DNA from: MWEH01 sp964392385
Lineage (GTDB): Bacteria; Bacillota; Clostridia; Christensenellales; DTU072
Direction of reading: 5' to 3'
DNA: 64,000 nucleotides
NCBI GenBank assembly: GCA_964392385.1
Contig: CAYMPR010000003.1
Location: 9,228-73,227 of the forward strand
The notes beneath the pieces are model-generated. The model ran no database searches. It saw only the letters and a list, made by a program, of their open reading frames with translations, and was not told the DNA's origin. Of this stretch, positions 54,691-63,086 are shown in pieces (position 1 is the stretch's first letter; each line of letters begins with the position of its first letter). The position numbers were made by a program, and so were the translations under genes.

Positions 54691-55251
54691 TTATTTATCT
54701 CTTTTATTCATAACCTTTTTTGCAAGCTGAACGGTAATTAAATTAATGAACTTTAGCCCATACACTACAAAGAAATAACAAAGAGCAACGCATACTACTA
54801 GTCCTACCAAACTAATTCCACTAATTAGAAATGCAGGACCAACTCCAAAGCCACCCAAAAAGCTTGCTACTGAGGAAAATGTTAATGCTATTGCAGATGC
54901 TCCCGAGGCAATTACACATGCTATCCATACAGAAAACACCACGATATACAGCGCCAAAACAACGATCGCAATTGGTAGTAATACTGGAGAGGAAAACAGC
55001 ACTCCAAGAGTAATTAAAACTCCCGTTTGAGTGTTCTTATGTTTATCCTCTAGTATTAAGTCAGCCGAGCAAGATGAGACTATATTTTTAACGTCTCCAA
55101 GGGTTGCAACAGCCTCAGTTTCGCTTAGGTTATTTTTAGAAATTTTCTCGAAAATTAGCTCATCATAGAAATTGACTGCACTATCCACATCTTCTTTCGG
55201 AAATCTCCTCAAGCCCTTTCTTAGGGCATCTAAAAACTCTACTTTTGTCAC
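54691..55251 (-). CDS. DUF1700 (HAAS-type) membrane protein
   Basis: DUF1700 family, 186 residues: an N-terminal helical signalling domain (EFLDALRKGLRRFPKEDVDS, FYDELIFEKI, LGDVKNIV) followed by three or four hydrophobic helices from about residue 76. It is usually paired with a PadR regulator and thought to be under its control. The start is GTG at 55251; the binding site GGGAGGT lies inside the end of the padR coding sequence, so translation of the two is coupled. Confidence 0.9.
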   Translation of the reverse strand: MTKVEFLDALRKGLRRFPKEDVDSAVNFYDELIFEKISKNNLSETEAVATLGDVKNIVSSCSADLILEDKHKNTQTGVLITLGVLFSSPVLLPIAIVVLALYIVVFSVWIACVIASGASAIALTFSSVASFLGGFGVGPAFLISGISLVGLVVCVALCYFFVVYGLKFINLITVQLAKKVMNKRDK

Positions 55252-55254
55252 CCC

Positions 55255-55560
55255 TTACCTCCCGATTATGAAATCATACACTTTTACTACATCTTGCCAT
55301 TCATGGATAAATACCTCTAGTTTATTAACCCCTTCTTTTGTGATTTTATAGTACTTTCTAAGCCTTCCTTCGTACTCGATAGAATAGGTAGTTAGACTGC
55401 CACTTTTTTCCAGTCTTCTAAGGATTGGATATAACGTTGACTCACTAACTTCTAGTATAGGAGTCACCCTCTTAAGTAACTCATATCCGTAGGTGTCTGA
55501 GCGCTTCAAGGAAGCTAAAACACACGCTTCAATTATTCCTTTTTTTAACTGTACATCCAT
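55255..55560 (-). CDS. PadR-family transcriptional regulator
   Basis: 101-residue winged-helix PadR protein, small subfamily 2 type: KKGIIEACVLASLKRSDTYG, SESTLYPILRRLEKSGSL, the wing YEGRLRKYYKITKEG, and a short C-terminal helix. First gene of the padR-DUF1700-DUF4097 operon and likely its autorepressor. GAGAGGT precedes the ATG at 55560. Confidence 0.93.
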   Translation of the reverse strand: MDVQLKKGIIEACVLASLKRSDTYGYELLKRVTPILEVSESTLYPILRRLEKSGSLTTYSIEYEGRLRKYYKITKEGVNKLEVFIHEWQDVVKVYDFIIGR

Positions 55561-55686
55561 ATATACCTCTCAACACACAATATTATACATTGCATAGTAT
55601 GGTGAGTCAATACTTTTATATAAGATTTTTCCGATTCCTGCAAGTATACTCTAACTTACAATTCCAACAATCCACGTAAAACTCAA

Positions 55687-55715
55687 TTGTCTATTATATA
55701 TATATGTTGTATAAT
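55687..55715 (+). promoter_or_regulatory. Promoter of mrnC
   Basis: TTGTCT (55687-55692), 17 bases, TATAAT (55710-55715). The predicted start site, about seven bases downstream, coincides with the ATG at 55722. Confidence 0.7.
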
Positions 55716-55721
55716 TCGCGT

Positions 55722-56138
55722 ATGGAAAATAACTTTATGCCTTCATATAATAATCCTGAATCTCCTGAAAAAGCGAGACTCATTTCTTCTGAGGTTCTTT
55801 CGTTTATTGGGGATGCAGTCCAGACTCTATTTGTTCGGACTAAGGTTGCTAAGCTTTCACTTTCTAAGATCCAGGTTTTGCATAATTTAGTATCGAAGGA
55901 AATTAATGCAACCTCTCAAGCTGAAGCACTAAAAAAGATTGAAGGGTCGCTTACTGAGGATGAAATGGGAGTATTTAAGCGGTGCAGAAATGCTCATAAG
56001 CAAAATATTCCCAAAAACAGTTCTGTTGCCTCATATAATCTTGCCTCGGGATTTGAAGGAGTACTTGGATACCTTTATCTATCAGGCCAACAAGATAGGC
56101 TTATAGAACTTATGGCTCTTGCTTATCCAGAAAACTAA
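55722..56138 (+). CDS. mrnC: Mini-ribonuclease III
   Basis: A short RNase III catalytic domain without a double-stranded-RNA-binding domain; in Bacillus subtilis Mini-III matures 23S rRNA. Landmarks: SFIGDAVQTLFVRTK (the acidic catalytic helix), LHNLVSKEINATSQ, LTEDEMGVFKRCRNAHK, and the second acidic helix ASGFEGVLGYLYLSGQ. At 138 residues it is normal length. The ATG at 55704 overlaps the -10 box, so the true start is 55722 (at the predicted transcript start) or 55737. Neither has a good ribosome binding site, and 55722 would be leaderless. The 3' end, including the stop, is tandemly duplicated downstream. rlmB follows, as in other Bacillota. Confidence 0.9.
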   Translation: MENNFMPSYNNPESPEKARLISSEVLSFIGDAVQTLFVRTKVAKLSLSKIQVLHNLVSKEINATSQAEALKKIEGSLTEDEMGVFKRCRNAHKQNIPKNSSVASYNLASGFEGVLGYLYLSGQQDRLIELMALAYPEN

Positions 56139-56265
56139 ATATTTATAATACCCTATCTGTCTTCATAAGCAGTATTAGGGAAAACCGGCTTATAGAACTT
56201 ATGGCTCTTGCTTATCCAGAAAACTAAATATTTATAATACCCTATCTGTCTTTATAAGGACTATT
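56098..56265 (+). repeat. 89-bp tandem duplication of the mrnC 3' end
   Basis: 56098-56186 holds the last 13 codons of mrnC with its stop plus downstream DNA; it is repeated from 56187, nearly identical for about 75 bases (GGCTTATAGAACTTATGG to CCCTATCTGTCTT) then diverging. Within the unit CCCTATCTG and CAGTATTAGGG can pair into a bulged hairpin in the first copy; the second copy has lost part of the pairing. Confidence 0.9.
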
Positions 56266-56392
56266 AGAAAAAATATGATATAATAAAGTGTTAGGGTTTG
56301 TATTATTAATATGTATATTTTTACAACCCATTACTTTAAGTCGTATAAAAAACCAATAATATAAAAAGTGCATAAGCACATGGAGGAAAATA

Positions 56393-57127
56393 ATGTTACT
56401 TGAAACAAAAAACGGCGTGATTGAGGCACTTAGTGGCGATGTCACGGTAGAAACACTTTACGTACAAAAGGGAAATTTTGAGCCCACAACCAATAAGGCC
56501 ATTACTCTTGCAAGAGCCAAGAACGTGAAAGTAATGATTCTTGAGGATGCAGCATTTAAGGCAAAGTCGCAAACTGGAAGAGCACGTGGATTAATGGCAA
56601 TAACCACCGACTTTATTTATACCGACTTTGAAAAATTAACCGAAGGTGCCTTAGCAACTGGCAAGCCTGCTACCATAATCTTACTTGATGGCGTAGAAGA
56701 CCCACATAATCTAGGCGCAATAATTAGAGTAGCTGATTGTAGTGGCGCATATGGAGTAGTAATTCCAAAGCATAGAAGTTCTTCAGTTACTGAAATTGTA
56801 ATTAAAACCAGCGCAGGAGCAACTGCCCATGTGCCTGTATCAAAAGTTACTAACATTAATGATGCAATTAGATATTTAAAAGAAAGAGGATTTTTAGTTG
56901 TTGCAGCAGATATGGGTGGAGCTTCCGTTTACGAGACCGATTTAACTGGAAACATTGCCCTTGTAATTGGTGGAGAGGGTGTGGGAATTCACGAGTTAGT
57001 AAAAAAACTCTCTGATAAAATTGTTTCACTTCCTCAACTTGGAAAAGTGAATTCACTTAACGCATCGGTTGCAACTGGAATAATACTTTACGAATCAGTT
57101 AGACAAAAACAACTAAAGAATCAATAG
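56393..57127 (+). CDS. rlmB: 23S rRNA (guanosine-2'-O-)-methyltransferase RlmB-like
   Basis: SPOUT-class 2'-O-methyltransferase of the RlmB/TrmH family, 244 residues. A small N-terminal substrate-binding domain (about 1-80) leads to the knotted catalytic domain with motif 1 LDGVEDPHNLGAIIRVADC, motif 2 IGGEGVGIHELVKKLSDK and motif 3 LGKVNSLNASVATGIILYE. GGAGG stands six bases before the ATG. Conserved position between mrnC and the sigma factor. RlmB rather than another TrmH-like enzyme is inferred from context and length. Confidence 0.92.
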   Translation: MLLETKNGVIEALSGDVTVETLYVQKGNFEPTTNKAITLARAKNVKVMILEDAAFKAKSQTGRARGLMAITTDFIYTDFEKLTEGALATGKPATIILLDGVEDPHNLGAIIRVADCSGAYGVVIPKHRSSSVTEIVIKTSAGATAHVPVSKVTNINDAIRYLKERGFLVVAADMGGASVYETDLTGNIALVIGGEGVGIHELVKKLSDKIVSLPQLGKVNSLNASVATGIILYESVRQKQLKNQ

Positions 57128-57220
57128 CAAAATACAGCTTGAGTAATTAGTAAAATACACATAGCCCTATTTATCAACTCAAAGAAAATTACGATATATA
57201 AAACAGGGGAAGAAATATTA

Positions 57221-57832
57221 ATGGACAAAGAAGAGTTATCTATTTTAAAAAAAGCTAAAGCAGGAGATCAAGTTTCCCTTGCTGCTTTAATTGTAAAATA
57301 TGACCCCGCAATGAATAAAATAGCTTCTTTCTTCCAAAATAGATTTAAAAATACCTACTCCCTTGATTTTCTAGAGCTTAAGCAAGATGCCCTAATTGCC
57401 TTCTTAAAATCTGTATCACGCTATGACAATGATAAAAACAAAAGTTTTTTAAATTACTCCAAAATTTGCATGTTGAATGCATTAACTAGCACCATAAGAC
57501 GGAAAAGAACCGAAACGCCGAGTCCCACCATTCCAATAGAGCCAGGAGAAGATAATCCAGGTATTAATGTTGTTTCGCTTCGCCCTAGTCCCCAAGAAAC
57601 CCTCGAGAATGAAAAAATTGCTGAAGAAATACGAGCTGCTTTAAAGAAGCTATTAAGTGAATCACAATACTGTGTTATCGAGCTATATTTTAATGGTTTT
57701 TCCTATTTAGAAATTGCAAGTTTATTACATATTTCTAAAAAAACTGTAGATAATACCATTGCGGGAGCTAAAATTAAAATATCAAAAAACAAAGAATTAT
57801 TTGCTCCCATTATAGATCTGTCTAAAAAATAA
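57221..57832 (+). CDS. SigH-like sigma-70 family factor
   Basis: 203 residues with sigma-70 region 2 (LIVKYDPAMNKIASFFQNRF, LDFLELKQDALIAFLKSV, then FLNYSKICMLNALTSTIRRK) and region 4 helix-turn-helix (FNGFSYLEIASLLHISKKTV). Region 3 is reduced to a linker rich in Pro. Its place after mrnC-rlmB is that of sigH in Bacillota, though the intervening yacP gene is absent. Region 2 is rather diverged and the residues that define sporulation SigH cannot be verified, so I do not assign the symbol. GGGGA precedes the ATG. Confidence 0.82.
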   Translation: MDKEELSILKKAKAGDQVSLAALIVKYDPAMNKIASFFQNRFKNTYSLDFLELKQDALIAFLKSVSRYDNDKNKSFLNYSKICMLNALTSTIRRKRTETPSPTIPIEPGEDNPGINVVSLRPSPQETLENEKIAEEIRAALKKLLSESQYCVIELYFNGFSYLEIASLLHISKKTVDNTIAGAKIKISKNKELFAPIIDLSKK

Positions 57833-57898
57833 ATTTATGTTGTAAATTGGCTGGTTGAAATACCAAATTATTAAAAGATAAAAATTTCGGAGGAAATT

Positions 57899-58984
57899 AT
57901 GAAACTCGGGATTGTAGGACTTCCAAATGTTGGGAAAAGCACAATTTTTAATGCTTTAACTTCGGCGGGAGCGCAAGTTGCTAACTACCCCTTTTGCACT
58001 ATCGAGCCAAATATTGGTGTAGTCACGGTTCCTGACGAAAGACTGGAAAAATTAGGCGCACTTTACGATACAAAAAAGATAGTTTACACATATATTGAAT
58101 TTTTAGATATTGCGGGTTTAGTAAAGGGTGCAAGTAAAGGCGAAGGACTGGGAAACAAATTTTTATCACACATTCGTGAAGTCGATGCTATCCTTCATGT
58201 CGTTCGTTGTTTTGATGATCCAAATATTTCCCACGTTGAAGGAACGATTGATCCAATTAGAGATATCGAAGACATCACTTTAGAACTTATAATTTCCGAT
58301 TTAGATACATTAACTCGAAGAATGGACAAAACTCGCACATATTTAAAAAGTGGCGAACAAAAATACAAAGATGAGCTAGAAATTGAACAAAAGTTATATG
58401 ATATGCTTTCTGCTGGAAAAAGCGCTAGGCTAGCAAATATTACTAAAGAGGAGCAGCCTTTTGTCGACTCATTATTCCTTTTAACGACAAAAAAAGTTAT
58501 TTATTGTGCAAACATTTCTGAAGATTCTCCTGAAGACAATGACTACGTAAAGGCAGTAAAAAAGTATGCTGCAACAGAAAATAATGAGGTTATAGTTCTA
58601 AGAGCTCAACTAGAGGCGGAGCTTGCTGCCCTATCTCCTAGTGACAGAGCTGAATTCATCAAGGAACTTGGGATTGAATCTACTGGTCTTGAAAAACTAA
58701 TCAAGAGCTCATATAAGTTACTTGGCCTTATGAGTTTTTTAACTGCTGGCGAAAAAGAAACTAGAGCTTGGACTATTCCAATAGGCACAAAAGCTCCCCA
58801 AGCAGCCGGGAAAATCCACACGGATTTTGAAAAAGGTTTTATACGTGCAGAAATTGTAGATTATCAAACACTACTTGATTGTGGCTCATTTAACGCCGCA
58901 AAAGAAAAAGGCAAAGTTCGTTCTGAAGGAAAGGACTATGTTATGCAAGAAGGCGATGTGGTGTTATTTAGATTCAACGTATAA
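57899..58984 (+). CDS. ychF: Redox-regulated ATPase YchF (Obg-like)
   Basis: YchF/OLA1 family of the TRAFAC class, 361 residues, ribosome-associated and hydrolysing ATP rather than GTP. P-loop GLPNVGKST (residues 7-15), G3 DIAGLVKGASKGEGLG, and the altered G4 motif CANISED that explains ATP preference. A coiled-coil part (LTRRMDKTRTYLKSGE) precedes the C-terminal TGS domain (TIPIGTKAPQAAGKIHTDFE). GGAGG lies before the ATG. Confidence 0.96.
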   Translation: MKLGIVGLPNVGKSTIFNALTSAGAQVANYPFCTIEPNIGVVTVPDERLEKLGALYDTKKIVYTYIEFLDIAGLVKGASKGEGLGNKFLSHIREVDAILHVVRCFDDPNISHVEGTIDPIRDIEDITLELIISDLDTLTRRMDKTRTYLKSGEQKYKDELEIEQKLYDMLSAGKSARLANITKEEQPFVDSLFLLTTKKVIYCANISEDSPEDNDYVKAVKKYAATENNEVIVLRAQLEAELAALSPSDRAEFIKELGIESTGLEKLIKSSYKLLGLMSFLTAGEKETRAWTIPIGTKAPQAAGKIHTDFEKGFIRAEIVDYQTLLDCGSFNAAKEKGKVRSEGKDYVMQEGDVVLFRFNV

Positions 58985-59094
58985 TTTATTGTTGTCTATT
59001 TAGGAGCCATTATACTTTTTATTTTCTATTACATGCCTTCATAGTGCAATTATTACTACTTATACCCTCTACTTAATGCTACAAAGTTATTTGC

Positions 59095-59155
59095 TTGAAA
59101 TTTAACTAATGCTAATATATAATACTAATATGCTTGCGCACGCATAAAAATGCGT
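59095..59155 (+). promoter_or_regulatory. Promoter plus 5' inverted repeat before the unknown membrane gene
   Basis: TTGAAA (59095-59100), 17 bases, TATAAT (59118-59123). Just past the expected start site is ACGCAT-AAAA-ATGCGT (59140-59155), which could be an operator or a leader hairpin. Confidence 0.75.
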
Positions 59156-59171
59156 ACAAAAACGGAGAAAG

Positions 59172-60593
59172 ATGGGAAGAACTCAAGGATACAATCAACA
59201 ACCTCTAACCACAGCAAAGATGTTTACTGCTTCTTGGACCGAAAGGGATGAGGCTATTTTGGTTGAGCTTTTAAATCGCAAGATCAAGGAAATGCGCTTT
59301 GAAATTAAAAAGGTTGAAACCCCATATGCAAAAAACAAATTAAGAAAAACAAGAACTGAGTATAGGGAACTTTTAGAAAAAATAGAACGCGGCGACTATG
59401 ATCCAGATATACTTGCAGCAGAACTAAAAACCCACCACGATTACAATCAACAAGATAGAGACAAACGTAACAAAAAGCTCGGCAAATATGTAGATGCTTA
59501 TGCTGATGTTGATTTTGATTTCCAAACATATTTTTCAAAATCCAGATATTTTGGAGCAGGACTTCCAATTATAATGATGATACTGCTAATTGTGTTTGTC
59601 GCAGTAATCTTATCCTCGGTATATTTATCTACCGAACAAATAACGCTTATTGAATCGCAAATTTCTCTGTCTAGTAGGTTATCTCTAACATCAATAAACT
59701 ATATGAAAGTTCAAGCAGGTCCTAATGATTTTTATGTAGTTAACGACGGTAAATGGCCTAAGGGCTCTTTTACCTATCCCGAGCAAGCTCTTGAATATGG
59801 GGAGGTGTATGAAGATGAAGATGCTTTTGCACCTACAAAAGTATATTTAAATGGCGATCTCGGAATGAACGCTATTGATATAACTGTTTTTGATATAATA
59901 AAAGCTTTATTTAGAACCGAACTTTTTAGTCAAAATAGAGTGGACTTTATAGAAAACCTTGATGCAATGCAAGGATATAGCTGGTATTACATAAGATATA
60001 TCCGTGATAGAGCTGATGACATAGAAATAGTAAAGGGTGAAGATGGTAATTATAATAATGTAGCTATAGTTAAACGAATAGCAACTTATGGCACCATCTA
60101 TAGTCTAGTATTAATGATACTTGCTGCTGTAGTTGAATTGTTTATTAATATTGGAAGACTCTTTAGCTATACCTCAAGGAAGGTTCACTTCTTCCCCATT
60201 TTAATTGTACTTTGTGGAATTGCGACCCTTATTTTCCCAGCCTTCCTAGAAATTGCTTCTTTATCTAGCGCGGACATTTCACTAGCTCTAAACAACTATT
60301 TCACAGTTTTATGGCAAGACTTTGCAAACGGACAAAGTATGCTTTCATTTAATATGCTCTTTGCCATACTACTTGCAGTGCCAATGTTAATGTCATTCTT
60401 GCCTTTATTCTTTAAGAATAGACCCGCAAAAACTGTTGCCTATGTTCCTAAAGGAAATAAACCTCACACTTATGCAGGAGACAGGGTTCCTACAAGACCT
60501 GGTCAACCTGGAGCATCTAAGCTCCCGAAGAGAGGGCCTGTTGCTGTTGCTGGAACTAAATCTGGCTACTCTGCTAGGTATCCTGGCAGATAG
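59172..60593 (+). CDS. Unknown membrane protein with coiled-coil-like N-terminus
   Basis: Not recognised. 473 residues. Residues 1-130 are hydrophilic and helical, rich in Lys, Arg and Glu (for example LLNRKIKEMRFEIKKVE), probably coiled coil. A first membrane helix (IIMMILLIVFVAVILSSVYL) is followed by a roughly 160-residue loop, then three helices (SLVLMILAAVVELFINIG; FFPILIVLCGIATLIFPAFL; MLFAILLAVPMLMSFLPLFF) and a basic, Pro/Gly-rich tail. ACGGAGAAAG before the ATG, a clean promoter and a clean terminator (60614-60636) show a single-gene unit. It sits between ychF and cysE. Confidence 0.8.
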   Translation: MGRTQGYNQQPLTTAKMFTASWTERDEAILVELLNRKIKEMRFEIKKVETPYAKNKLRKTRTEYRELLEKIERGDYDPDILAAELKTHHDYNQQDRDKRNKKLGKYVDAYADVDFDFQTYFSKSRYFGAGLPIIMMILLIVFVAVILSSVYLSTEQITLIESQISLSSRLSLTSINYMKVQAGPNDFYVVNDGKWPKGSFTYPEQALEYGEVYEDEDAFAPTKVYLNGDLGMNAIDITVFDIIKALFRTELFSQNRVDFIENLDAMQGYSWYYIRYIRDRADDIEIVKGEDGNYNNVAIVKRIATYGTIYSLVLMILAAVVELFINIGRLFSYTSRKVHFFPILIVLCGIATLIFPAFLEIASLSSADISLALNNYFTVLWQDFANGQSMLSFNMLFAILLAVPMLMSFLPLFFKNRPAKTVAYVPKGNKPHTYAGDRVPTRPGQPGASKLPKRGPVAVAGTKSGYSARYPGR

Positions 60594-60613
60594 CAAACCA
60601 TCCAAAGCGTTTT

Positions 60614-60636
60614 GGGAGCGAATAGCTCCCTTTTTT
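60614..60636 (+). terminator. Intrinsic terminator of the unknown membrane gene
   Basis: GGGAGC (60614-60619), loop GAATA, GCTCCC (60625-60630), then TTTTTT. It starts 20 bases past the stop codon. Confidence 0.92.
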
Positions 60637-60769
60637 ATTGCATTATCAATAATATAAGTTATTATTATTGGCTAAATCTATATAGACTTTTTATTCCCTA
60701 GATTATTAAATTGACTAATTATAATTAACCCCTTTCCGTTAAGAAAAAATGCCCATATATACCAAATGC

Positions 60770-60798
60770 TTGTCAATTCTCTCCTTAAAACATATAAT
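60770..60798 (+). promoter_or_regulatory. Promoter of cysE
   Basis: TTGTCA (60770-60775), 17 bases, TATAAT (60793-60798), 30 bases before the start codon. The leader is too short for a T-box or riboswitch. Confidence 0.8.
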
Positions 60799-60827
60799 GT
60801 TAAAACAAGAAGATATAGGAGAATAAT

Positions 60828-61535
60828 ATGTTTAACTCTCTAAAAAAAGATATAGATGCTGTTATGGAAAGAGATCCTGCCGCTAGGTCCCGGCTGGAAG
60901 TTTATCTAACATATAGCGGAGTTAAAGCTTTAAGAGCGCATAGAAGAGCACATAGGCTATATAACAAAAAGCATTTTTTACTGGCAAGAATGATTAGCCA
61001 AGGCGCAGCAAGAAGAACTGGAATTGAGATTCACCCTGGAGCAAAAATTGGTGAAGGTTTGTTCATAGATCATGGTAATGGTATTGTTATTGGAGAAACT
61101 GCTGAGATTGGAAATAATGTTACTTTATATCAAGGAGTAACTCTTGGTGGAACTGGTAAAGATACTGGTAAAAGGCACCCTACTATTGGCGACAATGTAA
61201 TGATATCAGCTGGCGCAAAGGTTCTTGGCCCTATTACAATTGGAGAAGGATCTAAAGTTGGGGCTGGATCAGTTGTATTAAAAGATGTCCCACCTCATTG
61301 CACGGTTGTTGGAGTCCCGGGAAGAGTCGTTAGAATGCGAGGCGAAAAGTTTTCCGATATGGATCAATTTGTTCCAGACCCAGTGCTCGAGGAGTTTGCA
61401 AGAATTAACAAAAGACTTTCTGATATCGAAAAAGCTGCTGGCATTTCTGCATGCAAGTATTCAATAAGCTCTGATGTTGCTAATCAACCTAACTATTCTC
61501 AAGATAAACCAACTGACTCAAATTGTAACCAATAA
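60828..61535 (+). CDS. cysE: Serine O-acetyltransferase
   Basis: Makes O-acetylserine from serine and acetyl-CoA, the first step of cysteine synthesis. An N-terminal helical part (about 1-60) precedes a left-handed beta helix of hexapeptide repeats: IHPGAKIGEGLFIDHGNGIV, IGETAEIGNNVTLYQGVTLG, IGDNVMISAGAKVLG, IGEGSKVGAGSVV. The catalytic His of DHGNG and the second His of KRHPTIG are present. It has a longer C-terminal tail than minimal CysE. AGGAGAA before the ATG. It is followed by cysS, 76 bases downstream, probably co-transcribed, so cysteine synthesis and charging are linked. Confidence 0.95.
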   Translation: MFNSLKKDIDAVMERDPAARSRLEVYLTYSGVKALRAHRRAHRLYNKKHFLLARMISQGAARRTGIEIHPGAKIGEGLFIDHGNGIVIGETAEIGNNVTLYQGVTLGGTGKDTGKRHPTIGDNVMISAGAKVLGPITIGEGSKVGAGSVVLKDVPPHCTVVGVPGRVVRMRGEKFSDMDQFVPDPVLEEFARINKRLSDIEKAAGISACKYSISSDVANQPNYSQDKPTDSNCNQ

Positions 61536-61611
61536 AGCTAATTATTCAATTAATAGTTTATAAACTTATCAAATCTATATTAACTTATATTATCCATAAC
61601 AAGGAGACCAC

Positions 61612-62997
61612 ATGCTAAAACTATATAATACACTTACTAGGACAAAACAAGAGTTCAAGCCACTTGATGGAAATACAGTAAGAATGTATTCCTGTGGACC
61701 TACCGTATATAATTTTGCACATATTGGTAATTTAAGAACCTATATATTCATGGATTTAATCAGAAGAGCACTAAAGTTTGAGGGCTATAACATTTTAGGG
61801 GTTATGAATATTACTGACGTAGGCCACTTAATTTCCGATAGTGATGACGGCGAAGACAAGATGGTAAAGGCAAGTAAAGAACAGCATAAATCCCCTTTAG
61901 AGCTTGCTGAATTTTATTCCAAGATTTTTTTTATAGATATTGCCAAACTAAATATTGAAAAACCTGAGATAATTGCAAAAGCAACAGACCATATTGCTGA
62001 AATGATTAGCCTGGTTAAAGAGCTTGAGACAAAAGGTATTGCCTATGAAACATCTGATGGTATATATTTTGATATTTCAAAGTTTCCTAGATATGGATGT
62101 CTATCTGGCAAGAACCGCGAGGAGCAAGTAGCAGGAGCAAGAGTAGAAGTAAACACAGAAAAGCATAACCCGGATGACTTTGCACTCTGGAAAAAAGCCG
62201 AGAAAAACCACATTATGCAATGGGTTAGCCCTTGGGGGATGGGATATCCTGGCTGGCATATTGAATGCTCGGCAATGAGCAGAAAATACCTAGGCGACTT
62301 CTTTGATATTCATAGCGGAGGAGTTGATCATATACCAATACATCATGAAAATGAAATCGCTCAAAACGAAGCAATCTCTAATAAGCAGTCCGTAAACTTT
62401 TGGCTACATGGTGAATTTATGCAGGTTGACGGTGGAAAAATGAGTAAGTCGCTTGGCAATGTTTATACCATTTCAGACTTAGAAAAGAAAGGTTACGAAG
62501 CTTTAGACTTTAGATTCTTCTGCTTAAATGCTCACTATGGCAAAAAATTAAACTTTACTTTTGATGGTATGGATGCAGCTAAAACAGCTAGAGAAAGATT
62601 GACTACTTCTCTTCTTTCCCATAAAGAAAGTTCAGCAAAATCTGACCCACAAATTATTGATAATTACCGCAAAGTATTCAAGTCCGCCGTAGAAGACGAC
62701 ATCAACGCACCTAGGGCTCTTGGTATACTTTTTGATGCAGTTAAGGAACCTAAATCTATAGATATTTATAATCTTGCTTTAGAGTTTGATAAGTTTTTGG
62801 GCCTATCTTTAGACGCTATAAAACCCACTAAAGTAGCTGATATAATACCCCAAGAAATACTTGATTTAGCTAGTAAAAGACTACAAGCTAAAGCTGATAA
62901 AAACTATAAATTAGCTGATGAACTAAGAGCACAAATTATTTCTTCAGGTTATATTATTGCTGACACAAAGGATGGCTTTAATATAACAAAGGCCTAA
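61612..62997 (+). CDS. cysS: Cysteinyl-tRNA synthetase
   Basis: Class I aminoacyl-tRNA synthetase, 461 residues. Zinc and substrate Cys in YSCGPTVYNFAHIGNLR (the HIGH box here HIGN), the second metal site with GWHIECSAMS and HHENEIAQNEA, and KMSKSLGN. The C-terminal DALR-like and anticodon region ends in LRAQIISSGYIIADTKDG. AAGGAGA before the ATG. Confidence 0.97.
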   Translation: MLKLYNTLTRTKQEFKPLDGNTVRMYSCGPTVYNFAHIGNLRTYIFMDLIRRALKFEGYNILGVMNITDVGHLISDSDDGEDKMVKASKEQHKSPLELAEFYSKIFFIDIAKLNIEKPEIIAKATDHIAEMISLVKELETKGIAYETSDGIYFDISKFPRYGCLSGKNREEQVAGARVEVNTEKHNPDDFALWKKAEKNHIMQWVSPWGMGYPGWHIECSAMSRKYLGDFFDIHSGGVDHIPIHHENEIAQNEAISNKQSVNFWLHGEFMQVDGGKMSKSLGNVYTISDLEKKGYEALDFRFFCLNAHYGKKLNFTFDGMDAAKTARERLTTSLLSHKESSAKSDPQIIDNYRKVFKSAVEDDINAPRALGILFDAVKEPKSIDIYNLALEFDKFLGLSLDAIKPTKVADIIPQEILDLASKRLQAKADKNYKLADELRAQIISSGYIIADTKDGFNITKA

Positions 62998-63086
62998 ATC
63001 CACTTAGACTGCTTTTAGTATTCTATTGCGTTTGTAATTAATAAATACTTAAAGATAAACTGTTTGTCATTTTGGAATTAATATAT

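Noticed and set aside
60650..60827. T-box or riboswitch before cysE
   Set aside because: The promoter at 60770-60798 leaves a leader of under 30 bases.
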